NCBI RefSeq assembly: GCF_000281045.1
Contig: NW_008246103.1
Span: 153,961 to 217,960 of the forward strand
Direction of reading: 5' to 3'
From: Saprolegnia diclina VS20
Lineage: Eukaryota > Oomycota > Saprolegniomycetes > Saprolegniales > Saprolegniaceae
Length of the DNA stretch: 64,000 nt
Part shown: in pieces, positions 20,733 through 32,700 of the stretch
Layout of the letters: the number at the start of each line of letters is the position of its first letter
Position numbering within the stretch: the first letter of the stretch is position 1
Position numbers and translations under genes: made by a program
Notes under the pieces: generated by a model
Told to the model about the DNA's origin: nothing
What the model saw: only the letters and a program-made list of their open reading frames with translations
The model's database searches: none

Positions 20733-23700
20733 TTACAAGCAATCTCGAATAGCAAGGTGAACACCCTGCTCGAGCACATCGGCCGCCAAGAGCGTGCTTG
20801 GAAGGTACACGAGGTGGACGACCTCGGTATAGACCTCGCTCGCATCATCGGCCGCGACAGTGCGCAAAAGCGGCAGAGCTACCGTCGAGGTGGCGCCGTC
20901 AAACGCTGGTACAATGCGCGGGGCAAAGTGCAATAGAAGAGGGCCCGTCGTATCGGACTCGGGCGTGGGGGCTTGCAGCACGTGCACACCGGTGGCATCG
21001 GGCAGCCATGAGGCACCAACGAGGATGACGCCGTCGACGTAGACACCACCGGCCAATCGGTCGACGACCGATACAATGGTCGCATCGAGCGCTATCGTAT
21101 GCAGTGGCTGGTTGAGTTGCCGTGCAAAGTGGAGGCTCCACGCTGAGAGAAACCGAGTGGGTTCGAGGTAGGCGCCGAGCCAGTGCACGTCGGGCACGAC
21201 GCCACTCGCGACCCAGTCGTCAAAAAACTTGATCTGTCGTGTGAGATGCAACTGAAAGCCGGTCCAATTCGACGACACCGAGTTGGCGAGGCGCTGCCAG
21301 GAACGAGGCACTTCGTTGCGGAGCACGGCGGCATGCAGCGGCTCGAGGGCGGGCGGGAGCACGCCGGCGCCATCAACGAGCGCCTACGTTGCACATCAAC
21401 ACCACTAGAGTTCACGGCCAAGTCATCAATGACCTCTTGGAGACGTCGGACGTCGCCTCGCAGCCGATCTCGCCTCGCAGCCAAGGCGTCGACTTCAGCG
21501 TGGAGAATCGCATGGAGCGGTGCCGTGCTCTCCAGCGGAAACATCTTTTGCGCGACGACGAGATCGAGGCTCGCTGCGTCCAGCGCCTTGTCGAGTGACG
21601 CGTACTGCAAAACCTCGACCCGCGTTTGGCTCGGCGGCGCGGCCGCGGTGCTCGCGGGCGGAAACTGGCGCTGGAGCCAGTGACGATACGTGCTCTCAAG
21701 GCTTGTTGCGATCGAGAGCGCGGCGCGGGCATACAGGCCATGCACAAGACTACCGTGGAGGCCAAACCACACGGGGTTGTCAATGATGGGCAAGCTCGTA
21801 ATGTTGTTGGGAAGGAGTGGACCCGCACTCGGCGCTTCGACTGACTCGAGGAGTCCTTCCATGTCGGACGCGGTCACGGACGACGATCGGCGCCGTAGGA
21901 GGTTGCGGACGCTCGCCGTGCGCTCGACCGGCGACGTCCATGCAAATAAAATGCGCTGCAGCCGAGCCTTGAGCTGCCCGCTGCTATACCGTTGCAGGTA
22001 CAGACGCACACAGGCGACGTCCCAAGGCGAGTAGAGGTTGCAGCCGTACACGAGCGACTCCAAGTCCAGCGACGGGTGCTCGACGACGATGGCAAAGTCC
22101 CGCGGCGTCAAGTACAAGGCCCCTTTGAACCCATGGGCACCAAACTGTGTGCGCGCCACGAGAAGCGCGTGCACAAAGCAGAGACTGAGCCACTCGGGCG
22201 ACGTCAATGTTGGGCTCCCGAGCGCCTCGGTCGCGTCGATATCTGCTTCAAGAATCAGCTGGATGAGACGACTTGAGATTCTGTCTACCTGGTGCGACCG
22301 ACGACGAAAGTGGCGCGTGGAGCTGGTAGGCACAGCTAAAGAGGTGCTCGCGAAAGGTCGACCCGAGGGCCATGTGACGCGTCAAGCTGCGCTGCGCGAG
22401 CGAGAGCGGCATGCGGTCGGTAGAGTCGACGCACAGCCAGAGCCGAAATTCCCAGTGCACGCCCGTCACGTCGAGCACTTGGTACGCTCGGTGCAACGCC
22501 TGTAGCCAGTCGGGATTGGTGTCGACTTGCCGAAGCACGAGCCACTGCCCCGTCTTCATGGCCGACGTGAGGAGACGCTCCAACGGCTCAGTGTGGGTCG
22601 CGAGCACGATATCGACGTTGGCGCTAATGCCCCCCGCCTTGATCGCCTCCAGTGCATCGTGTCCTTGGGACGACACGACGAGCGGCGTCGCGCAGCTGGC
22701 CGCCGCCGCCATCTCGCCAAAGCTCCAGCTGTACGCGCCAGCGAGCCACTCGGACGGCACGACGCTATGGACAAACGCAAGGGCCTCGGCGCCAAACTGG
22801 TCTGGTCGAAGCGCGCGGACGATGCAGAGCCGCTGGAGCGGCGAGAGCGGGATAGGCAGCTCCATGAGCCATGACTTTGCGGCTTCGTAAAAGCTCTTCC
22901 AGACCATCTTGAGATCGTCGTCCATCCACGAGGCGAGAATGTGACGCCGAAGCAACTTTGGGACAATGTCGCAGAATGCGGTCAAGAGCTCCCAGCGCGT
23001 CGGTGGCAGCCAGGACGGACAGTGTAATGGGAGCGTGTCGACGCGCGGCAGTGGCTGTGGCATGATCAAGAACCGAAACTCTTCTTGGCTCGACCAGCAC
23101 CACGCCCACGACGGCTTGGCGCGCTCTTCAAGTTCGTCGAGTTCCCGCCCGACATCTTCGTCGTCGCCACCGTCCAACGCATTTTCATTGTCGGCCTCAG
23201 TGTTCTTGCCCTCGTCGTTGTTGGCATTTTCCGAGCCCGAGCCGTTGACGTCATCATCATCCTCGTCTTCTTCTTCGTCGTCGTCGTCGTCGTGGGGCTG
23301 GTACAACCGTAGAGCAAATAGCAAATTGAGGAGCGTGCGGTCGTCGGCCCGAATGCCCCAGTGCAGAGCTCGATACACGGTCAGCGTGATGCGCTCGAGG
23401 AACGCCATTGCATCGCTCTTTCCAATCGCACTGAGCACGCTCGTGAGCAAGTGAGCAAGCCACGCGAGCGAGACGCCGTACTGCGGGCTCTTGTGGCGTA
23501 AATCGTCGCTGATCAAGCACAAGTCGACAAAGCGCTGTCGCACGACGTCGAGCGGCAGCGAGAGCCGAGTGGCTTTCGAGAGCTCGTACGTGAGCTGCAC
23601 TTGCTTGGCGACCGCGTCGCTATACGAGGTGCGCCACGTCAAGAGGGCGGCCGTGTCATCCAAGATGGCGTCACCGGCCTTGGCGAGCGCCGAGAGGCAG

Positions 23701-26700
23701 AGGTCTTCCCATGCACTCGCGTCGAATTCTGCTGCATGCAACGACGTTTTGAGCTCTTGCCAATGCAAGAGCGTGTGCTTCGAGGCGTTGCAAAGCACTT
23801 GCGATCGGAAGAGGTCGCTCGCGATCTGCGGCGTCAGCTCAACGTAGACGGGGGTTGTGATCGAAGCAAACGCTGGCAGCCACATTGCGTCTTCGTCGGT
23901 CGTAAAGAGGTAGAGCGGCCAGTCGATGGGGAAATCGAGCAGCGCGTGCTTGTGCGTAAGGAAATTCGGCCGCGCCCCCCCGAGCCGGCTGGCTTGCCGC
24001 TTGGCAAGCAGAAAGGGCAGGAGAAGACTCTTGGTTGAGAGATTTGTGTGGCGCACGAGGACGGGGCGCTCGGCCTGCATCGCGTTAAAGACGTCGTCTT
24101 GGACCTTCTCGAACTCGTCGAGGCTGCCGTTGTGGGGAGGTACGATGTACGGGGTTTCGTTGGCGTAGACGTCAGTTGACATGGCCACCACCCAGGCATA
24201 AGCGATCTCGTGCGGGTCAATGAGCAGCGGGAACGTCTCGGCCGCGGCTAAGAATGCAATGTTTTCGTGGCTGATTGGGTCGTCGCTTGGCACTGTTTTG
24301 GCGAGCCAGCGCTTGAAGAGCGCTGACTCGAGTAGCAGATCGTACGTGGCGTGGTGCGACGTCTGCGTGAGCAAGCCGACGGACGACGGTAGCCCGAGGT
24401 TCGAGAGTAGTTTCATCCACTGGACGAGCAGCTGGTGCCGGCCGTACGCTGGCACGTGGCCAGCATAAGACGCAAGCCCCGTGGCCATGAGAGCATGGGC
24501 CGGAAGCCGCGCGCCCCACTCGATGCATTCGTCGCGCCGTTGATGCCACGCGCTCACAAACACCACGAGCGCCGAGAGCAGCGATTGCGCCTTCTCACTC
24601 GACTCGGTCGAGTCGGACAGCTGCGTCGTGAGCTCGCGCACTTGGGTGTCGGTGGTCGCTCGAGATGTTGTCGTCATCTGCATCGTGGCCACGTGCGCGT
24701 CGACCGCGCGTCGCAGCTGCGCGCACTTGATTTCGCAACCATCGACAATAACTTGCGCATCCTTGATGTGGGCCCACTGCGGTTCGAGCATGACGTACGT
24801 CATCTTGTACTGAATGATCGCCCGGGCCCACGCACAGATGGGCCCCCCAGACGGGTGCAACTTGGCCAGCAGCGCCGGCGTAAACTCGATGTGCTCGTAA
24901 AATGCCGACACGGCACCGAGCACGTCGCCGTCCAAGCACGTGGCAAAGTCGGTGCCGAGATTCTGGAGCGCGTCGAGCCCATTGGGGCGCAAAAGCTATG
25001 GAATACGTCATCCAAATGGTGTATGTCATAGTGCGTTGTCGTACCCATTGCCGTGCTGGCATCGTGTAGTCGAGGAGCTTGGTTTCAATGTCGCGTTCAT
25101 CAAACGTCTCGACGGGCTCGAGCCGTAAGAGCCGGCACATGCACTCGAGCAGATAGCGCAAGTTGGGCGGCATCGGGTGCAAGCTGCAGAGCTCCGCCAT
25201 GTCTTGCGTGCCTAGCCCCTCGAGCTTGCGCTTGGCGTCCAGCACGCTGGCGGTCGCGGCGTCCAGTGTGCTCTTTGCCGCGGCCTGTAGCGATTCCAAC
25301 TTGGCAACTGCCGCAACGCGAACGTCGTCTTCGGCCGACAGCTGCGCTTGCAACGACAAGAGCGTTTGGGACTCGGTCTCGAGACCAACATTGATGCCCT
25401 TGGAGACTTGCGACATGCGCGAGATCTCGGGCGTGAGACCCTTGACGGTCTGCGCGACGCGCGTCGAGAGGCGCTCCAAGTACCGCAGTGCATCGAGGGC
25501 CGCCACGAGCTTGGCTTTTCGCTCTTCGTTGGCCAGCGCGCGCGACTGCCAGAGCCGGGCAAAGCTGGCAATGTGCAAGACAAAACGGGACGGCACCAGC
25601 GGACAGGCGGTTGTCTCGTACGCCTTGGCGGACACAAAGATTGCCTCGGCCGCGTCCAAGTAGAGCTCGGCGTCGGCCATCCCCGCATCCGCGCACGTCG
25701 CATGCACCATGGCGCGCAGCGTCTCCTTCGGCCACGCACTCACATGGTGTATATGGCAGCGCCGAAAGAGATGGGCATACGACGCTTGCAGTTGGCGCTG
25801 CCACGTCAGTGGTGCGTGCGCCGGCATGGTCAACACGAGCAGAAGCGTGAGCTTCCGCCGAAGGGTCTCTGCAAAATACGCCTCGACCGACGACTGTGTG
25901 TCCAAAAAGGTGTTCTCGGCCTTGGCGAGCGTGCGTAGCGTTGGCGCCAGAGCCTCGAGGTCGCTGGACGTGACAAAGTGGGGCATGTACCGCTCGCTAA
26001 CAAGCTCGGCCATGTCGACAAGGTACTCGTCCCGCCCTTCCTGACACACTAACGCATGTTTGATGACGAGCACAAATGATGTCGGATGGGCCGCGGCGCG
26101 CAGCAAGGCGTCGTTGATCGCCCGTTGCCACGTCGTGTACGATGATGCAAACAATGGGCTCTGGACGTTGAGATACGTCGCGGCGCTTCCAGCGACACCG
26201 GCTGCAAGCCGCGACACAATCGCTTTGCCTGTGCCCGGGGGCCCCCACACCAGTACATGCTAATATACATGTTGTACATAGCGTCATAGCTAAAACGAGG
26301 TGTACCTGTGAGTGAAAGCTCGCGGCGGGACAGGCTGGCCGGCGCAACACCCGAGCAAGTCGTACAATGTGCTCGACGAAGAAGGGCAAGTGCAGCTGCA
26401 CGTCGTTGTTGACAGCGTTCGGTCGTGCCGACGTCTCGGTGAGCTTGCTCAGCTCGGCGGCCACGCTTGGACTCAGCAGATCCACAAGGTCACTCGCGTC
26501 AATCTCGTCGTACGTCGTCGACGGCAGCAGCGTTGCAAACGTGATGCGCAAGAAATTGGCATGCAAGTACGCGGCGACCGGCGTCACTTGCTGCGTACCG
26601 AGCATCGACGACCGGTGCGTCGTCGACTGCATGTCGTCGCTGGCGCGCCTGAGGACTGTGTTGGCGGCCGCCGTCGCAGCGACGATATTCGGAAACAAGG

Positions 26701-29700
26701 CTTCGTGGGCGACCGCAAAGCTCGAGGTACAAATATCGCGGAGGAGCGAGCTAAACACAGCCAGCTCCGTTGCACTCTCGAGTCGATCGGCGAGCGTTCG
26801 GGTGGCTTCGTGGCACCAGAGCCGCACGAGAGGCGTCTTGTCACTAAACTGCGTGGCCGCGCAGTCGCGCGCGATGGCTTGCGTCAACTGCAGCATGTCA
26901 TCAAGCCGAAAGAGGTAGTGCGGCCGCGTGGGCGCGACGCGGAAGCGCTCGTTGCAGCTTACAAAGAGCCGCATCGTCGCTTTAGTAAGCGTCGACAGCA
27001 TCTGGGCAAAGTCCACCGAGAGATTTCGCGCCGCGACGCACCAGCTGCCAACGTCGACGAGGAGTTTGTTCATGTCGGCCGCTTGCAGCTCGGGAAAGGC
27101 TAGCGGCACAAGCTGTGCGACCAAGCGCTCCGAAGACGCGTGCCGGCGCTGTGACGCGAGCTCGGTCACACTCCCGACCAGGGCAATGCCCGACACGAAC
27201 GTCTCTGCGTGGGTATGCGGCTCGTAGATCGCACCTGCCGAGACGAGGTGTCGCAGAAACGTCAATGTGCCGTCTTGATCGGACGGAAGACTCACGTCAT
27301 CGAGGTACAGGACGCACGTTTTATGGGGCGGCGCCGACAAGACGTTCTTGCGCGAGCGTTCGAGGTGGTCTTGGAGACTGCAGAGCAGCGCGCTCGGCGA
27401 CGTCCGTACACCGCACGGCACTAGAGCAAACACGGAGGCGGTGGCCGCAAGCACGCTGTTTTCGCGCTGCCGGAGAAGACTCTGCGTGCAGAGGGCGTCG
27501 ACGACCGCCGACTTGCCCGTGCTGGGCGGTCCAATCAAGAGCGTGTGCGTCGCAGTCTGTACGAAAAGCTCCTATAACATTTACATTGGGCATGAGGTGC
27601 TCGACAAACGAGGTATCGCGTTGGGTACGGTGAAGTGCATCACGGCTGTGCAGTTGGTTGTCGGAACAAAGAGCTCTTTGATCGAGCGCAGCGGCATCGG
27701 CACCGAGAGCAGTCGACTGGGCACAGTGTCGACCCAGAGCTCCCACTTCAAGCCCCAATCCACCGAGAGGCCAAAGGCGTACACGAGCTCGGGTCGGTTG
27801 GAGGGGAAGAAAAGCTGGAAGCGCTTGCCCCGGTGCACGGGTGTCGGGGACGTCGCAGCCACCGTCGTCGCCGTCGGCTCGCCGGCAAGCGCGCGCAAAA
27901 AGTTGTCGAATTTGACGCGCTCATCGTGCGCACTGGTGTGGCCAATGCCCCAGATGAGTCCAAGGAGAAACGCGCAGTGCCCGATTGAGTAGAGTTGCTT
28001 GGCCGTCATGGACGCCATCTTGGGCCATGCTGCGCGCACACTCGCATTCACAATCGCCAAGAAACTTTGCATGCGCCCGAGGTGGGTCGGGCCAAAGGCC
28101 GTCGCACGAAAGTGCAGCTTTGCAAACTCAAGGCACGGCTCGATGAGATCGAGGACGCTGTCCATCGCGTCTTTGACGTCCGTGAGCTCTTGCAGCGCAT
28201 CGTCTTGCTTGGACCACCAGCTGTCGTACAGCTGCCGCCACGTCACGTTGGAAGCTGCAACGTGGACGATCGATGTTCGCGTCAAAATGGCCGGCGACGC
28301 ATGCACAAGGCTCGTCGACTCGAAAAGCAGACGCGTCTGTGGCGGCAGCGCGAGCCGCTCGCCTGTCAGCACACTCAAATACCCATCGAGTTCGAGGAGT
28401 GAGTGCAGTCCGTCGGTCCAGGATGGAGTCAGCGCGCCGTCCAAGACGAGCCAGAAGCGTCCGTGGGCATCGAGCTTGCTACGTGCGTGAAGGCGCCGAA
28501 GGAGAAGTGTGAGCACGCCCTCGTCAAAGGTCTTGGTCGGCAAGAGGCGACCGTAGAGCTCGTCAATCGACAAGCTCGTCGGCGACACCACTTGGTACAT
28601 GGCGACACTGTCGGCGAACCCGGACCGCGCGCTCTGACGGCGCGCGTACGGGTTCGAGCGCTCGTCGACAAGCCGCAGCGCGTGGCTCAGCGTTTGATAG
28701 AGCGTAGTCTTGCCACTCATGGTTGGACCGAGCAGCACCACACCTTGGGGTCGGCTCAGCGCTGCATGTAGCTGCTGCACCTTGAGCAAAAACGAGGGCG
28801 TTGGCATCACCTGATGCGCCTTGAGCGCAAGCGTCATCACATCGGTCGGCAAATCTTGCGGTTTGAGGAGCGGCGGCGACGAGGTTAGGGTCTCAAGAAA
28901 GCTCTTCAACGTGTGCGTTGATGCGTCGGACGGCGGCACGACGCTCGCGAGGACATCGCCGAGCACGTAGAGGAGCATCGCGCCTTCGATCGAGACGAGC
29001 TGCGTCGACGACGTCACGTCATAACTGTGCTCTTTCAGCACGAGTTTTTTCGCGCGCTCAACGACCGTTTTGACCAAGCGGAGCGACTGCATCGCGTTAG
29101 CGGCATCGGGGAAGAGCTTGGCGGCAGTCGCCAGCGCAAAGGCCACGTGCTTCCCGAGCATCTCGGAGCTACTGAAGCCTGCGAGATCGCACAAGACGCG
29201 GCACACAATCTCAACGTCGGGCGAGACGAGCGTCACGGGGCGAAAGAGGCTGAGAAATGCATCGTGTGTGCAGGGCAGCGGCTGCGACGTCGTGAACGTA
29301 GCAGCAATGTGCACGCCGCGCCGGAGGCGGAGCTTGGTGCCGTGGAGCACCACGGAAGCCTCGCGCAGACCCGTCGCTTCTAGCACGCGGTGCATCAGGT
29401 CCGTGAAGACGCCGATGGTCGCATGGCCAAATACATTTTGGGCATTGCGCAACAGTAGCCACGTGCCCGTGGCCGCGGCGCCCTTGATGATGCGTGTAAA
29501 CGCATCAACATGGGCGACGCACTCAAAGGCCATGCACAGTTTCCCGCACGCACTTGCCAGCATGTGCAACGTGGTCGCCTTGCCCGTGCTCGATGCACCG
29601 ACCACGGCCGACCCTTTGGCCATCGCCATCGCACTGCACACGACGCGCGCAACCTTGAGTGTGTTGGGGGTGAGAACCAACGTCTTGGCACTGCCGAGGT

Positions 29701-32700
29701 ACTCGTTGCCGTAGAGCACGGACGACTTCAGGACTTTGAGAAGCACGTTGCCGTCGTTCCATGCGATGCGTAGCTGCGACTGCCACAGGAACGCGTCCGT
29801 GTCGGCGAGGTGCGGCTCGTTGGCAATAAGGTCGGCGGTGCAGTCGCGCGCGTGCAAAAGCTGCGCAATGAGGTTGGTCACGAGGTTGATCCGGTGGAGG
29901 AGCGTGTGCGCGCCTTCGCGCAGCTCTTGCGCGAGGTCGCATAAGCGCGGCTCGAGCTCGGTGGCGAGGTAGTCTTGGAGCTTGTGGGGCCGGAGCGAGT
30001 GCACATCGGCGATCGAGCTCGGCTCCCGCAGGCAGCTTTCAATCTTGTTGGTCCACATGTAGCGCTCGATGACCAGCACGGCTTGCTCGGGCCAGAGAAG
30101 GTACCATTTTCGAAAGTCCTTTTTGCTATAGTCGCTCATGGCACTGCGCAAGAGCACTTGCATGGACGTGTACAAGCCTTGCTCGAGGCGCGCGAGCCAG
30201 ACGTCCGTGGCGACCTTCTCGGTCGGCACGACCTGCGAGAGAGCAATCGACTCGTCGAACGAGCTGCTCACATTCGTGATCTCGTTCGCACTGTTGAGCT
30301 CCATGCGACCAACGCCCGGGAAGCAGCGCGAGAGGTACGACGGCTTGCGGGCCGTGAGCGCGTCCGGGTGCGTCGAGAGTGCGCGAATGAGCTCCGCGTT
30401 GGAGAGAAAAAAGAACCGAGGAAACAACGTCCGCTTGAGCTCCAAGCACGCGTGGAGGCCTTCAAGGACGCCTTCGAGCAGCGCTTTGCATTCGCGCAAG
30501 CGGTCGGCTGCCTTGTCGATCTGGATGACGGCCAAGCAGAGCGGCCGCGCGACCACGGCGGCCATGATACTGCGCCAGTGGGCATCGGCGAGCGCAAATT
30601 TCTTGGCTTCGGGCGACGCCTTGTCAAGCACTGGAACGTCGGCTTTGGATGCAAAGAGCGGCTCGATCGTGACCCACGTCTTGCCCGTCTCGGCGAGGAG
30701 CTCGGTCACGTCCCGTAATTTGAGCAGCGACCGCTCCCATGCAATCGCGCGGCCAAAAAAAGGCTTTTTGTATGGCGACGACCGGATCACTTGGGTCTTG
30801 ACCACGTGGTCGTCGAGCTTGGTGTGAACGTCCGCGATCGACGCGTCGGCGAGAACATACGACTCGGAGGACGGGACGAGCACGAACTGGAATTCCATGT
30901 GCAGCCACTCTTCGGCCATCGCATCGAGACTGCGCTCGATCTCGGCCTCCATGGTCGCGGCGTTCGAGATGTCGAGGAGTCCAGCCACGTGGTCTTGGAT
31001 ACCCATGTCGAGGAGTCGCTGGAGCGTCAAGTGCTCGGTCGGATCCACAACAAACCCGACCGTAGCTGCAATTTGGCTCCAGTGCCGGTCGCGTAAATTC
31101 GGGTTGCCCATGACCGAGATGAGCCCAATCGACTCTTTGAACTCTGCGATTTGCTTTCGAAGTGTCTCGGTCGCGCTCACGGCGGCCGGCGACGTCTCGG
31201 CGAGCTGCTTGGCCGCGGTCAAGAGCGTCGACGTCATGATGTGGATCGCGCGCTCGTTGCCCTAGTCCCATCGATTGTCATCGTGTACATGTACAAAGAT
31301 ATGTCGAAATACCGTGGCATCGAGCTCGAAAATGTTGCCGCGCATCCAGCGCACACTGGCTTCGCGAAAGTCGCGCGCCGTGCGCCACAGCTGGTCGTAC
31401 GGCTCGAGCGTCTCGCAGATCGTGTCGAGCTGGAGAAAGTCGGTTTGCACCCACCCGAGCTTGGCTTCCTCGTCGGCAATCGTGTCGATCGTATGGCGCG
31501 CTTGTTGAATGGCGTCGCGCACTTTGATGAGCTGCCCCACGTACGTGGTCGCGTGCCGCAGGTCGCTTTTTTTCTGAAACGAGTTGACTTCAGACTCGAG
31601 CTCTTCGAGCTCGGCCAGGAAGCGCGCCCGTTTGGCAATGAACGTGGTCTCGATGCGCATGCGCTCGTTCTGGAGACTGACTTCACCGTCCCGAATCACT
31701 TTTTCAATCTGGTTTTTCCACTCGAACGTCTTGGCCGTCGACGAGAGGAGCTCGGATGCGACCGAGAGCCCCGAGATGACGGGACATGTGGGCACGAGCT
31801 CGACCTAATTACATGCCTTTCAAATAACATTTTTGAAATGTTGGTCGGTGGTACCTGCTCGATGAGAAATTGAATGCGGTGCTTGACGTCCTGCACACTG
31901 CGAAAGAGCTCGAGGAGCTCCTGCGTCCGGAGCTTGGTCAAGTACGCCTGGACCCATCAACTAAGCTAGGAGAGATGACGACACCGCTGCTGCGTACCTC
32001 GGCGTCGACGAGTTCGTACAGGTCCACAGGTTTCTTGGAGAGACGGCTCACCATGAGCTTGAACTGCTGTCGAATGTCCATGTTGATTTGGATCGTGACT
32101 TGCGAGAAGGCGTGGAAGAGCGACTGGATGAACCGCGATGCTTTCTGTATCAAGCCTGCGTTGAGCGACGTGCAGTCGACGTGAAACAAGCCAGAGGACG
32201 GGCATGGACCGTAGTTGGGCTCGGCTGCAATTTGCATCGCAAAGCGCATGTACTTGCCAATCTCGGCGGCGTACGCTGCAATGTCGTGGGGCGCCACCAT
32301 AAACGCCTCCAGCGCCACGTCGCCAGCCGCGACCATCTAGCAGCGCAATGCATATACACAACTACGCCAAACAGGGAGAGAACCTACAGCGTATTTTGCA
32401 TACTTGGTGCGAACGCTGTTGGCGTGCACCATGCTGTCGGCCAAAAGCGCTTTGATTTCGTCGGCGGCGCGGACGACCTCGTCTTCATGGAGCCCGACGC
32501 CCCAGAGAAACGGCGACCCGCCGAGGATAATCGACGGTTCAAACTTGGTTTCGACGCGGTCGACGTGCGTAAAGCAAGCGGGGATGTTGAAGAGCACGTT
32601 CAATAGCGCCGCCGTCGCATCTTCGAGTGACGTGGCAAACTAGCATTTCAAAATCAGAAATCATAGTGCCAACATATATATATGCGACATGAAAAACATA

